Shown here: positions 11,991 to 26,700 of the stretch, one piece after another
Position numbering within the stretch: the stretch's first letter is position 1
Layout: each line of letters starts with the position of its first letter
Assembly (NCBI RefSeq): GCF_910592395.1
Contig: NC_088316.1
Location: 18,352,001 to 18,416,000 of the forward strand
DNA: 64,000 nucleotides
Direction of reading: 5' to 3'
From: Lineus longissimus
Taxonomy: Eukaryota; Nemertea; Pilidiophora; Heteronemertea; Lineidae
Program-made: the position numbers and the translations under genes
The notes under the pieces: generated by a model
Seen by the model: only the letters and a program-made list of their open reading frames with translations
The model's database searches: none
What the model was told of the DNA's origin: nothing

Positions 11991-13584
11991 GACTCTGGGG
12001 AATACACAATAGATTTGAGTGATTCTCTTGGTAATCAAGAATGTCAGCATGCGGTCATTCGCCTCATCTCATGCAGTATCACCCAATAAATTGCCGCTGC
12101 ATTTATTACTCCGAATGGAAATTTTGTCAGGGCTGTCACAAACGGATAAGACACTGCATCATTGCCTGAACTGGCGAACATGTCAGGATAGTCATTCACA
12201 TCCATCTGTGCTTTTTGTGATATGGTAAGCTTTTTTTGTGAAGTGTCATAACAACAGTCCACTCCTCTATAAAAGGGGGACTAGGCAAGAGTCAAATTGG
12301 TCATCTCTAGGTGACTAATATGAGCAGTATCTATGAACAGGGGACTATTTCAATGTACCGTGAGATGGGAGAGACCCCTATAGGAGACTTTGTGTAAACA
12401 GACCAACCTGGTTGCTGCCATTAGACTCCTTTATATCAATTAATCAAGAATGGAACAGACACTTGTAAAATCTATAATTGGTTATATCTGTACTCAATGT
12501 ACTTTGTATCACCTTGAGTCAACAAACATGATTTCTCAAGCAGGCAAATGGCCTCCCCAATCCTGCTCCATTTTATTGGTCAGGCGAGACCATTTGTCAT
12601 CTATGGACCTGATAGCATACGTCTATGTTCGCATTACCAAAGATAGACATATCGGCTACATATTCAATAGGACAAAAATAACTCAGTGGTAATGGAGAAC
12701 ATGGTCTCAATTCTGTGATATTACAGGGGAAGGGAAGAGTATGGATTGACCAAGTAAACATTTCGATAAGAGACCATTCGAGGTCATCCGTGCTAAGTGC
12801 TTCTTCCCGGTTCAGGACTCTTGGACAATCATGACTTCTCTGGCTCCAACTAACAGTGTTGTGACTTCATGTTCCATTCACAACAGACACGTTTTGGAAA
12901 AACTTGGTTGTGACCACAGGAAAGTCACTTTACTTCTCTTACCACGTCCTTACTTTGAATATATGAAGATATGAAAAGATGCCATCATAATGTGCCCTAA
13001 GTAGATTGTAAACTTCTCCATGGGCGAAAAACAAGGGACTCTGCAAACAACCCCAATGTAGCCCAAAACATTCAGAAGAACCATTTCAAATGCTAAAATA
13101 GAAGAAGAAGACCATGAGCATTATTGTGAAGAAATCTAAGCCAATTTTTGCGAGTACAGCATCATAAGAAAAGGATCAGTGGCAACCCCTAACCAAACAA
13201 TTTGAAAACTCAACCACTAATGAAGTATTTTAGAGATTTTATCTCAACCACTTAGAATCAAACAGGCAATTTAATGAATTATCACAGATCGAATCTTACA
13301 ACATCTGGATTTTTCCTCGAAAGTGGTATGACGTCAAACTCTTTTTATGCCGTTCGCTTGGAAGTGTAACAGCCAATGATTCGAGACGAGGCTGAAAAGA
13401 ACACTTCATAAAGAATACAGATTTCATTAGAAGGGAACATAAAGCGTGAGTTGGCTATGTGTTATAGTATTAGCCGATCAAAGGTGGGTTCTGGCTCAGC
13501 CAAGAGGAGAAACAAGAGATTGATTTATGTAGAGTGAATGGGAAGCATTACGATCGGTTCAAGGTTTCGTCTATGACATTTTTT
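11991..13584. other. No recognisable gene
   Basis: Only short frames on both strands, without family resemblance. No repeat structure was noticed before the array at 13585. Confidence 0.4.
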
Positions 13585-13785
13585 TTTGTCATTTAGCAAG
13601 CCCACCACACTCAAAATCGCCGAAAAACCAAGAAAAAATAAAACTTCATTGAATTTTTTTGTCATTTAGCAAACCCACCGCACTCAAAATCGTGGAAAAC
13701 TGAGAAAAAGAAATGTTTATTGAATTATTTTTTTTTGTCATTTAGCAAGCCCACCACACTCAAAATCACCGAAAAACTGAGAATA
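13585..13785. repeat. Three-copy tandem repeat of about 73-76 bp
   Basis: The core gtcatttagcaagcccacc then acactcaaaatc.ccgaaaaac starts near 13588, 13661 and 13737. Copies are separated by poly-T and A-rich stretches. The poly-T/poly-A boundaries are typical of locally expanded low-complexity DNA. Confidence 0.85.
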
Positions 13786-15565
13786 CAAAAAAAAAATTAT
13801 TTTCTTTTTTTTTATCCTGACTGCCGCCGTTCAGGTCCACGAAGCCCGAGTGCAAAATTGGACAATCACATCACTGTGGGTGAGACCAAACTTGAGTTGC
13901 GCGAGATCTACCCACAAAGATGGAAACAGAAACTTTTATTTTGAAAAAACTTTCATTTTTATTTCTTCCTCCTCTGAGCTGCAGTAACAGAAGATTAGTC
14001 TTCTGAAGAACAAAGCTAGGGAAATGCCCTGGATTGAAAGTGGAGAAATGCATACCACCTGCACGGTAAGTGTGGGTGGCATATTCATATCAGAGAAATC
14101 ATGGTTTGGAAATTACTACTCCATTAAAGTGTGCAAGAAGGAATCTCTAATTTGCATTACAAAGGATGTGAATTGATTTAAAATTGTACACTTTCACAGC
14201 GAATAGTTTTTTCAGATGTTTGAGTTTTTAGGAAAATAATCCTTAAAGAGGTACGCCGTAGGTATTTGGGGGTTCAGGAAAACAGAAATGTCTGATGCAA
14301 CAATTAACATGACAACCAAGGTGTTTTAGGATAAGATACAGGCTCAACATACGGCACTCAACATTGATTAAACGTAATCTCCCAGGGGCTAGCTGTATCC
14401 ACCCTCTAAGGAAGGATCAAAAGCTTGACTCTCTTGAACAGCAGAGACATATCACCCACTCAACATGGTAGCCTGATCAATCCCTCCAATGATGACTGCA
14501 AATGGACGCCCACGCTAACGTGTTGCTACATCACCCAATCACCAATCAATAATCAGGAGATGCCAGCGCGTCTTATCTCCTCGCTACAGTCAGGTATATC
14601 GATACCCTGCGACGTGTTACAGCCCACAGGAGTTTCACTGATGAGAAAAAGAATGGGCGCATTTGCGAATACGACGCTTTTGTGGCCCATGTCACTACCA
14701 GAAGGAACCATATAGATTTCTTACCACTGGTACTGTCAGTCATAGATCTTTCATACCATGCCTGAAGCAATGACTTCCGATAAAGCATTCTCATTTTTCT
14801 TTGATCCATTAAAGCATGTGGCGCGGGTGCAATGACTTGGTTTCCTTAAAATCAGTCAGCATGCTGAGGAGAAGATAAGTACCCGCATGGCATCTCGGTG
14901 GGGTTTTTTCTCCAACAACAATGAAATACTGTAAATCATGAAATTTCCACCGCATTAAACCTTCTCAAAGATTTCTACGAATAAACTTTGGCAAATAGGT
15001 GGACTTCTTGATGATGAAACCATTCGGTGGATTATCTTGGCAATTTGACCTAAGTTCAGAAAATTGGCCAAGTTTTGAGGATTTGAAATCTGATTGCAAT
15101 GATGACGACGACCATGAGAGGAATCGAATGTTAGTATAAGGTAACCACTTTCAGTTTTGTCTTGGCAGTTCATCTTGGAGAAGTCACCTTTAAACGACTG
15201 CAAGATAAAACTAAACAACCACCAGCTGACACTTTTAGGTTGCAGAAGCAGTTTTAATTTGAGACGTAGACAAAATTGTCACACGAGTAAGTTTCTTTAG
15301 GGTGTCTCTTGACTTTATAACGAAATCAAATTTCCTTCAAGCTTATCTTACACTCTTTTACAGGATGTCTCATTTTCCAGTATTCAAGTGTCTAAGTGGC
15401 CCTTCAAATAATAAGTCTGCAAATATTTCTTACCGTAATAGGCCTTCAACGCAAATATCATACACTCACCTGAAAGTAGAGAAGATGAACACGACTTTGA
15501 AACCAACAACATTCATTAGCAATCTGTTCAAGACAAACCCTTATTGCAAGCAATAGAGACATGAG
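13786..15565. other. No recognisable gene
   Basis: Frames at 14425-14715 (+) and 14573-14809 (-) overlap one another and show no domain. Nothing here supports a gene or an RNA. Confidence 0.4.
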
Positions 15566-15567
15566 TA

Positions 15568-15935
15568 GGAGCCACTCAATACAGGAAAATGGCTCAATTC
15601 TAAACGAGGACATCTGATCTGTAGTTGATAGACAGATGGATGGCAGGTCCCAGATCCATTAGCCTATACTCGGGACAGGTATGCTATCCATGCAAGGAGC
15701 AAGGACACATCACCAGAGAGGCTCTATTCCCGGAATCTTGATTGGAAAGCTTATAGCTCAGTAGACGTTGACTTGGGGCCACTCAATACAAGAACATGGC
15801 TCTATTCTTAACGGGGAAATCTGATCTGCTGTAAACAGATATAGATGGATGACATGTCCTAGATTCATAAGGGAATACTTGGACAGGTATGTTACCATTG
15901 CAATGACAAAGGGCACATCATGAGAGCTGAAAACC
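15568..15935. repeat. Diverged tandem duplication, period about 208 bp
   Basis: The block gccactcaatacaggaaaat (about 15571) recurs as gccactcaatacaagaacat (about 15779). Matching downstream landmarks are atggctc.attct, atctgatctg, agatggatg, gacaggtatg and cacatca..agag. Two copies only; no coding frame is shared. Confidence 0.7.
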
Positions 15936-16309
15936 ATTTGTACAAAGCTCAGTATCCCATGGTGATGGCAGAGGAGCATACAAGAAAATTCTTTCACCAC
16001 TCACAAAAGAACCCCTTTCTCCTATTCTAGTGTGTTTTATTGGGTAGCTTGTCCATGTCATTTGCCTCACAACCATACTACCTTCCAAAACAACCTGATG
16101 TAAAAACAAAATAGCTAACATGTCTACCCTTCAGAACAACAGGACCAGACGTAGAGTCTATCTTGTTCCAATATCCAGAGTGCTTTCCCTAGAGTGTCTC
16201 TTGAAGGACCTAATAAAGGCATGGATTATGGTCAAGAAAATCTGCTATGACTTATAGATTATTGATGAAGGAATTTGGGCATGATAGAACGTAAGCTCAT
16301 AGATGTTCA

Positions 16310-16430
16310 TTCTGGTGGAATTCGCGACCCGCATAGCTCATTAGCTGCGCTTCCTGGCCATTACTGGCTGAGCAAGGTCATCAGGTATGGTTGACATCGG
16401 AGCAGATGTAACAACAACAACAACAAATCA
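16310..16430 (+). mobile_element. SINE-like fragment with (AAC)n tail
   Basis: A tRNA-like stretch (cgcatagctcattagctgcg, about 16331) with an A-box resemblance is followed about 80 bases later by (AAC)n at 16410-16425, a common SINE 3' tail. There is no clear B box and no target-site duplication that I can define. Confidence 0.3.
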
Positions 16431-17434
16431 GGAGCAGCAACAGTCTCTATACTACAATGCATGATACATGGCCATGCATGATTGTAGATTCATAAAGAAT
16501 TTAAACTTTACGCAATTTGGCATCATGGTGGTGTTGTGAAGGACGCAGCAGAAAGCCATAGTTAACAGAATAACATCAAGGAAATCGGTAGTGAAGTGGT
16601 TTTAAACGATTCAGACACTTGGTCCACCGGGATATTACGCAGGTGCCAACTTGTTACATATTGGACACCTCATTGCCAGTAAATGAAGATCATTATCCCC
16701 AGGCACCTTGAAACTTGCTGGAGGGAAATAACAGATCACACCCCTGTGTTTCATGACGCAGATTCCGGGTAACAAGGCAGTCTGTTCCAATAAGGCTGTC
16801 CTTTGTCAGGTGGCGATTAGTAGCAGATATGGTACTGGGGTATGATCCAACCAGGATGTAGGAACGGTCGCCAGCAAAAATTTACTGATTTAAAGCAAAA
16901 AGCTAAGAGAATAATCCCACAGAACACAACCAAACACACACATGAACTTGATTCATCATGCCATCATGCACAATGTTTCATATTTTCCTGTCAATGTAAA
17001 ACCCATGGATCGAACGTCTACCTGAAACCATTCACGTCTCATGAGACTTCGTCAAAAACATCTTCATTGTAACCATCTGCTTTGATGTTGTGTCATGTTC
17101 AGCAGAAACTTATGCCTTAATGGGTCTCTATACACTGCCACACCAGAGTCTTTCCGCAGCATGCAATACGACACCATAGGGCTTCTCATATCCCACTGCA
17201 TCGAACAGCAGAAAAGTCGCTTTCGATTCAGGAAAATGTGTGAGAAGTGCTGTTTTCCCTGGAGCAGTTTCTCTTCAAACTTGTGTTTTCATGTGAAGTC
17301 ATACCCGTTTGCTTGAGGGGAATCATGTTGAAGCTCTCACCGTAAATGAAATCCTGATTTTTTTTTTTGCCGATTTCTCAAAATAATCTTGCTTCACGAA
17401 AATAAAACTCTAAAAAAAGCTTTGATGGAAAAAC
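16431..17434. other. No recognisable gene
   Basis: Short frames only; no motif or repeat that I can support. Confidence 0.4.
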
Positions 17435-17700
17435 TGAAAGAAATTTTTGAATCCTGAATAAAAATCACAGAAATTTTTTTTCAGAAATTTTTGTTAAATT
17501 CATACAGGTGCAAAAAGTCCTGGAAGAAACTTTCGAATCCTGAATAAAAATCACAAAAAAAATTTTTTCAGAAATTTTCGTTAAATTCATACAGGTGCAA
17601 AAAGTCCTGGAAGAAACTTTCGAATCCTGAATAAAAATCACAAAAATAATTTTTTGTCAGAAATTTTCGTTAAATTCATACAGGTGCAAAAATTCCTGGT
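17435..17700. repeat. Tandem repeat, three copies of about 87 bp
   Basis: The landmark aatcctgaataaaaatcac occurs at about 17449, 17536 and 17623. Each copy continues with cagaaattttcgttaaattc and atacaggtgcaaaaagtcct. Copies 2 and 3 are nearly identical, so expansion was recent. Confidence 0.9.
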
Positions 17701-20700
17701 TCCAGAAGTCGTTGAAGTCTGCCAAGTAGGATGGTCCCACAAACTACCCCCGCCCCTGGCTTACCCGCAAGTTCTCACTAACATGACATACGTCAGGGCA
17801 TGTTGTGACTGTTACAACAGTAATCTGATAAATGCCTACACGCAATAAAAACTTGCTTATTATCGAACAAGTATTGCGAGGGAAACTATTGGGAACGTGC
17901 AGGATATCGGGAAGCCTGTCAGTTTCTGCAGTAAGCAATGTCCATTTATAGTGATTTTCTTATCTGTTGTCTTGGAATTTATCGAGAGAACTGGGAAAGT
18001 ATCAGTGGCACAGCGGATGACTGCATTGATCAATGACATAATTAACAAGATTGAACATTCATCATCTGGCAGATAAATATATAATACTGAATTGATATTA
18101 AGAAGTGTGTTTGGCAGAACCTCAGCTCTTCAAATATCTTCATCATCTTTGGGGGGATGTAAATACCTGGAGATGCCATCACCTTTATTTTCTGTCCTTT
18201 TTCTGCCCATTCCCTCCACATCGTGCATGACAGCCTGCTGCGTGGTGAGACAATGACACAGCAATCATTCATTGTGGACGCTAATGGCCAAAAAAGCTCC
18301 CGATTACAATTTGCTACATTTGTGGTGATGGCGATTGTCGGGGAGATTGCATGAAAAACATAAATCGTTCCACTGGCTAGCACATAAATTATTCCACTAA
18401 CTGCAGCGTTTAGGTTCTGTTGGTCAGTGCATCGTTGCGCACAAAAAGTGCTGCTCACTGAAGTCCCTTCTTCCGCTCTGACTGCAACTCAAGCCAATTA
18501 GTGTAGGCAAGTTAGTACTGAGGATTGAAAGTGTTTTGAGTGCATACTCCGAATCATTTCACACGCACATGCTCATTTTAGGTATTGGTTAATGAACTGA
18601 ATCGGCCAATGTCTCCAGGGTCTTGTGCGTTGACGGATGAAGGGTGTGCTAAGAACGCTCGATACCCATAGGGTAGCATGGCACTAGCAAATATGGTGTG
18701 ACAACCCGATGTTAGCATGGCTACTCAGATCTCTTATGCTATCCCGATTGATTTTATACATTAATGGAAAACCCCCTGGTTGCAATTTGCTGCATTACGC
18801 GTAATGGAAATTTTTTCACAAGGAAGTAAATACTGTTCTCATGGATGGAATGTTAGACAGTATTTTTTTGTCAGGGCTGCTAAATTCCCTTGCGACTCTC
18901 ACCTTGCATGGTCAGTTGACATTTTCATTGGTGCAAGAAACTGCCAAGAAAATGTCAAGGGCAATATTGCGAAAACTTGGGGTTGCAATCAATGTTATGT
19001 TTGGCAATGGTTAAGCTTCAAGGTTGTGTCAAATTCTTGTAAGGAACACTGATTTCGTTCCGTTTTACCAAATCAATGTTCTGGATTCTCTCACATTGAG
19101 TTTGATATGACCCTTTCGGACCAGCATATTGCCGCCGAGGCTTAAATTTGCGCCAACCTGTTGAATATTTCATCCCACGGAACATTGGTCAGTCGATCTG
19201 GTCCCAGTGGTCGCCTTGATGGCTACATTAACCTTTAGTTTCATTCTTGTTTATGGCTGGTGCCTATTTCTGGATGCATCAGGGACCGTTACAGCGGTCT
19301 GGTTAATGCGCCGACTCCCATCAATCCCATTACAACTCGGGTGGAAAAGTATTGACGGCTTTCAATTCATGGTCCAATGTTTCGGGAACTGCTTCGAACT
19401 CACTCAATAAGTATAGATAGGATAATATTACACTCATCAAGTTGCTGATCACAACTCATGATGCAAATCTTCAAATTTTGTTCGCACTTTCACCAACTGC
19501 GGAGCAGATTCAAAGTCCTCAGAGGAGGACGATCACGATTCTACGCCCTTGGCCACAGGTGACAGTGTTAGTGATGGAAAATATGCTAAGGATGATGCCA
19601 ACTTGGCATCAACTCTTAAAGTCTCAAAACTGTAATCAACCAAGACTTGCTTGCTTCTTAACTAATTCCACCAGAACTGTCAGTTTCTGAATCTACCAGT
19701 CAATGTCTCATGGGCATGCTACCAAAATATAAAACAAATTGAGTGGATGAAAGATGATCTCTTTGAGTGCAACCTACTTAACTTTTCCTTTGCGGCAACC
19801 GTTCCACTCATGGTACAAACAAAAACAACATCTTTGACATTAATTTCTCATGTTTGGTCATTTTTACCATTCTACACCAAACGTAAGAAGCTTTCATTTT
19901 CTGCGGTGACTGGTTTTACCCGCTCTTGTTAAGTCGCTCTCATAATGCTACTCCAAAGAAAGGGGAATTTATTGATCAAGACAGATTTTATATTTAATTA
20001 CATAGTTAAAATGACCCTTACCACCCTGTCACGAAAATCGAACACAAGACATTACTTCAGACCGATATTTCAAGAATCTGCGATAAATCTGACAAATCAT
20101 TGCTTTTGTGTATGCTCCATGATTTCCTTACCTGTTGCTTAATGGTTTGAAATCGACTCATTCAGCGTCTCGAGCAGACAAATAACTGATTCAGCCTCGA
20201 GCAAATTACTCAAACAGGATGGCGAGCAATTGAGGACGACAAAAGCGGGAGGATTTTGGTACTGAAGCGATAGGAGTTCTTGCAGATATGAAAACATGAA
20301 GCAAAAATGTGTGGCAAGAAATGCCCGGTTAGATGCACAGTAGTTTCAGTTTCGAAATGGTCCATGGACCATGTGCTCAACTGGAAAATAAACAATTTGC
20401 AGTCGGCCCACAATGTAATCACCATTTGGTAGTCCAAATGTTGTCATCACAGACATTAACAGGCAGTCAATGAGACATCTGTTTGTCGCAGGATGTCACA
20501 TCCGGACTACCGAGAAAACGCGTGAAGCATCTTCAAAAGGTCAGGGAATTTTCAATAATACTGTCGGGGGCATGTAGAATAATTGGCCTCTTGACGTGGG
20601 CTCTGGCCAAAGAGGAGAGGTCTATGGTGTAGGTACTCGTGTTTCTTACTTGGTGTCTTTTGCTTCCCCTGATCTAGGCAATATGTCCGAGGATTCTCAA

Positions 20701-23700
20701 GAGATCTTGTGATGCACATTGAGACACTTCACCAATTGATGAAAGTTGTGTTAGGTAATTCTGTTAAACGAATTGATGTCGTTCCAGTTGACATCCAGTT
20801 CCAGTTGAACTGGTGGTAATAGCATGATAGTATAAGAATAAAGCTCCAACTCATGGCCAAATCACACTTCACCATGCACCTGTATTGCCTTGACATCAGC
20901 AAATCAGACCAGGGCTAAGAGCTTTATTAATTCTCATGTCGCTGTTGAACGTTATCCAAGTGTTTGATTAGCAATTTAGACGTCTCATTAACATCAGCTT
21001 TACAAATGAGCACTCTAGGCCATGTCTGTATCGGACAAGATGAATGGGTAGAGATAAGAGCACACTGGAGGCATAAGAAGATATTTTCATCACCAGCAAC
21101 TGCTTTCAAGGTCATACTTTATCTAGAAAGTCGTGACAGTAATGCAAAAATGCATCACTACAGTACATGTTCTTACATGTATCTCTGGAGTTCAGCCTGT
21201 GACACCAACACAGAAAAAACCCATGGTCTGATTTCTGTGACCTTGAGAAGTAGGTCAGGTGAAAACATCAGATCTCATTGACCTTCAAAGGCAGTAAATA
21301 CTCTCTTGGTAGATATCAGGTAGTATCATGCAGTTATCACTTCTAGTTATCTGGTAACAGCAGCTACAGATAACACTGACAGGACAGACGAATGATGGAG
21401 GTCAGGAGACTTTGACATATCATCCAATTACGTACCAAAGGTCAAAGACATTGACTCAATCATTATATCCACCCCCTATTTGCCAATGTGGCATCAGAGA
21501 GATTGTTTGATCACGTGGGTTTATGATGCTGCAGCGATTACTAAGAATTGATTTGACAAGACCAAGTCTGTCTAGGTGGGAATTGGGGGAGGGGGGGGGG
21601 GGCGGGATGGAACCAATCGAAACATCGTACATCAACAAACCCGTCAAACACTCCAAATTTAGAGCCGCCTGATTTCCCCCCAAATCGTCACAGTAGCTTC
21701 GGACAAATTGTTTGATCACCGAACATGACGTCACTAAGTCCATTCTGCGGCAAGCAATGTGATGAATGAATGATTGTCTACAGCGATCGTTCATTGTATT
21801 TGTCATGCAAACAGTGATATCTCGTCATTAATTACCGAATTGCCAAAGTCGGGGTAAACACGTTGCAATGGTTTGCAGAATTGATGAAAACGCGCACGAG
21901 TGTACTAGGGAATCTGATGACGTCTGCTTGCAATAAAAGGTAACAAATAAAATGATGCGCCGCTATGGCATGTTATGAATGGACCAATGATGTCACAATA
22001 TTGGCAGCATGCAGTTCTTTCTCATAAACAAATCATTTTCATTACCAACATAAATCACAATTCCGCAATCCCAAGGTAGCTTCGGCACAGTAGCACGAAA
22101 AGGGTGGAACGTTCTCTTTCTCGCCTCAGACTTGCATGTCAAAACAAACGCCACCTTAACCCAGCATTGCAATCGAATGATATCTGTTCGACTAAACTGA
22201 CAACATGTGGTTTTATGGGTGACAAGTCTACCTCACTGTAGACATGTCACTTCACTGGACATGTCTATCTCACTGTAGGTATGTCCAGGTTACCGGAAAC
22301 ATACTCTGACAAAGGAAATGGATTCAGCAGGGATGCAATGAACACGATACTATTGAACTCACAGTGGAAATATGTTTTGATATCAGAATCCAGTAACCAC
22401 GGCAACTCGAAAATGACAGGAAATTGGGAATCAGTTTTTCTTGGTTGTTTTTATACAGTGATAAATGTTGCAAATTTCATCGAAATTCTACAGCTTTTTG
22501 ACTACCGTCGCAACATAATGGTTATATCGCCAGCCTCATGGTCACCGATTTGATTTTACATTTTACCATTTACCTTTCTCTGAATACCCCAGTTCAAATA
22601 AAGATATCCTGCCTCAAAAATACTGGCAGCTTTCAGGCTGTCTGGCATCGATCCGTGTCTCCTTAACATCTTTCCAATATCTCAAATCGACATGGAACAA
22701 TTTGAAGAGCTCCCGTGCGATTTTGACAAATTTGCTTTCAAATCTGATGCATACCATGAATACCACGCACGGGTAGGCAAAAGTTCATGAATTTCTGGAG
22801 GAATTCCAAGGAGAAGCCAAGGACAATGCGAATAAAGTCCAAACTCCCAACCATATTAAAAACCTGCTTCATCTTTTCATGATGATTTGAAAGCTCAATA
22901 TGAGACAGACAACCGAGTCTCACAACGACCAAATGGTTAACTTCATTGGAATTATGGTAATATAGGATATAGACACCTTTGTTTCCCACCATGAATTGAA
23001 GCCTTAGATGAGAGCGTCATTACTTAAAGAGTGTTCATCAGCCATCTCAAACGACTCAGGAGCCGACTGATACAATGGCAACCATCTTGTGATGATGATG
23101 ACGACACCACCAAGAGCTGATACGGTCGGTTCACAATCGATCAGTGCTGAAGTATATTGCCTGTTTTTTCATACAGTCAAGGACATCTTTAATCTATGTT
23201 TGAAGACAACAACTTGTTTTTGATAACCAATTACACGGAGATTTAGTACTATAGCCCAAGAATGGCCTTTGTAATAAGGACACTGATGTTTGTCCCAAGC
23301 GCTAATTTCTATTCACCCTGACCTCTGTAATCAAGCCAATTTTTTTAATGTTCCAATCGTGTCCTTGTGAAGAGAGGTTCAAATGTTGAGGAATTGTTTT
23401 GCCCAGTTGTTTTCTCTTTCCCAACTCGGCCTCATTGCCAGAAGCAAAGGAGGCCGATCATGCTAATAGAATCTTTGCCCCCCACCCCCAAACCTGCTCA
23501 TCGACATCCAAATTACATCAGGGACATCAAAGCCAACTCCATTCAAGCAACACACTCTCACTGATCGCGTCCGACAATGTCGTTAGCGTCTTTTGTTTTT
23601 GAGATAGAGGTTGGCGACGACCATGGTGAACAAAACGAGTTTGATCTCAGGTCTTATAGAAGGCTGGTGTGGCAGGGTCAGAAGGATTTAGTATGCTTGA

Positions 23701-26700
23701 CCTACAGAATGATCACGGTTCAGGGGCAACCAGTTTGTCTTATCAACAGCATCGGGCTTTCGAGATGGATTTTCAGGGGGCGCAATCACTGGACACACGC
23801 CCACGCTAATCTGCAATAGACGTATTTCATTCAGTTTTTATAACTCCAATTACAGTATGTTCAGCCGACCGCCTTGGAATCTAAATTATTTAACCAACAT
23901 TGGCGTATAAACGGGTTTTCACTTGAGAAACTGAACCGAAAGCTCCATTGGGTGGTTGGAGCTAAATACTTTTTTGTACTAAGAGTAGAAACAAAATTGG
24001 AAAATGTCAGACACTCTAGTTTGCTAATGAAACCGGAGAAGAACAAACCTACTGAAGTAAAAAGATGCCCACTCCTTTAATAAAGAAGTTGGCTCCATGA
24101 CAAAGCTACACTCTCACTTCAGCATAATACAACTCAAAAGTCATTGAATGTTATAGGAGACACTTGAAAGGTATGTCTTAAAGTGCCCTTGACATGGTAA
24201 TGAAGGTAGTGGGCTACATAGCTATACTCTCATTTAAACACAACATAACTCAAAATCAATACGAGAACCATCTGCTCGGCGCAAAGGATGTCATTACGGG
24301 AACATCTAACGCTCTTTTGTTACCCACATTGCACCTGTGTCTCGCTGGCATAATAGATGTAATAGCGCTACAAAAGAGAAGCCAAGCAGCTTTCACTATC
24401 CAAGGGAAATGTTTCAGAGTAAGGCAATGACGTCAATTCAGGCTAGTTATCATTTTCCATCTAGCTGGTTTGTCTTCATCATCGTTAGGAGCTATCGCTC
24501 TTTCCATCAAATTCAACGGAAGGCGACAAAGAAAAAGTTAACTATTACACGAAATTTACTACCTCGACTTTTCCTTTCTCTTATTTTGCCTACCGTACTA
24601 AGTTGATGCAATTTTATAACTGAATTGTTGTTGTTGTTGTTCTTCAGTGTTCACTCTATTCCACCAACTCATTCCTAATGTCTGTACTGCTAAGTGTTGA
24701 CAACTGATTTTTCACCTGATGACCTCTATCTTCAGTGGTCTAGGCTTTTCTGTCCTAAACCTACCCCATCTCTTCTGTCAAGACCCTGACAAGTGCCGAA
24801 CATGAACTTCTGTTCCATAGTGCTCCGTTCAGCATATGAACAAAAACTCATCTCGAGTTATGTTATGCCCTTGGACATATAGAATAATTCAATACTGTAA
24901 TCATGCAGTTCAGAAAAACAATTCCTTTTCCATTATGGCTGTTCACTAATACATGCTTTTATTAGCTGCGTTTGAAACTTGCTTATTTCATCACTCAACC
25001 GCACAAATCCCTCGAAGGTAGTTTCTTGGTAGACATTCGTCAGAGCTTTTTTTCTGATAAGACTAATGCGACAGTTTGAAGTAAAAGAATCTTGAAGCAG
25101 ACGGTTCTTTGTTGGCTCACTTTGGTACGAACTGGAAGCACTGAGTTATTAGTGAAATAGGATAATATGAAATAGGAATAAAAGGTTTTCACCTTGAGCG
25201 ACCATGAATTTATCTAGTCAAGCGCATGTCTTGAGCACTGTGCTTTTGAAGCGGTGAATTTTGTGCCTCGTTGAACCTCAACAAACACATTACTTGTTTA
25301 CCACAATCGCTGGATGTTGTATCCCAAATAACCACCCTTAATTAGGCGCAAGAGAGTAATATTGTCAACAAGGTCTCTTACTTTGCCCTCAAGGAACAGG
25401 TATGGTGCCTTCCTCATGAATAAGATCCATACATTGCCGGGGTATCACATTCACATCACCAACACTCTCTCAACTTCATTTCCAGCGCCCTTGGGATTCG
25501 ATCTCATGACGTCACCATTGTCAATAACATCCATGCGAGATTCCTTACACTTCTTCTCATGAGCATATCATAACTTCTGCTTCCTGAACAATGGAATCTT
25601 TCCCCAGGGCCGTGTGCTGCCCTTCATTGCCCATAATCTTATTATCGTCCTACTCATGAATAATACACGAATCACTCCCAAGGGCTCACCACTTTAGTCA
25701 AGAGAGCACTGCGTCTAATGAATTCTTTGAGTCAATTAAAAGTTGCATCTGCTCTTCTTCATCTTTTCCTTCACCTAATACCACAGCTTCAGGCCAAGTT
25801 CATGTTGGTACTTGTAGAATATAGCTCGATCTTTGGAAATGACTGGTTCATTCTTCACATGAAAAGTGAACAGTGACACATTATGTGAACTGCAGTCCTC
25901 AGTAAGGTTTTCAGTAAGAAGGAATAGCACATTAATCATTACCTTAATGAAGCAGGATCGTTATGAAATAAAGAGGATGCAAGGTGCCAAGCTGTGCAAT
26001 CACCCTTGGCATTTCTATAAAACATAAAATAATCAGTAGCCCCTGGAGGCAGCCCTTGGAATCGACGGAACGTAAAGTATCGCCTGATCAAGACGTAAAC
26101 GTAATGGTTTCCTTCCTGAATACCAGATAACTAAAGATTTCTCATCACAAAACATTGTCGTTTAGTCTCCAGGATGACGCATGCTGTTAGAGCTGCATAA
26201 AACAGGTGCTTCTTGCCACTTTCTTATTGATTGGTGAATGCTTAAGTCAGTTCCAGACAGTAATATGGGCTAGCAGGTTTTACCAGATAAGCATTTCTTT
26301 CAAACATGCGGAATATTCTCCTTTATTGAAAGGTGTCTCATTGATCAAAGAACAGATGGGCATGAAAGTGTCCTTGCAACGAGGTCATCTCAGGTCGGCC
26401 TCTCAGTGATGAATGTGGCCAGGGAGGTACATCAGGATCAGTCTGATAGGCCTTAGGTCATGTTAAAGCTGGTGGCACATCAACTACCTCATGCCTGTGA
26501 GGCAGCCACAGTCTACTCTAAGGGTTAAAGATTCAAGCAGAGAGAAACTACCAAAATAGCAAAATATGACACCATGGCATAGAATATCAAGCTGATGTGA
26601 TACGCCACCGAGGGCAGAGCCATATCAATGAGAGAGTGATGTAAAAACAGGATTATCCAATACTGTGTACTCTTCCAGCAATATGTACTCTCTCCAAGGA

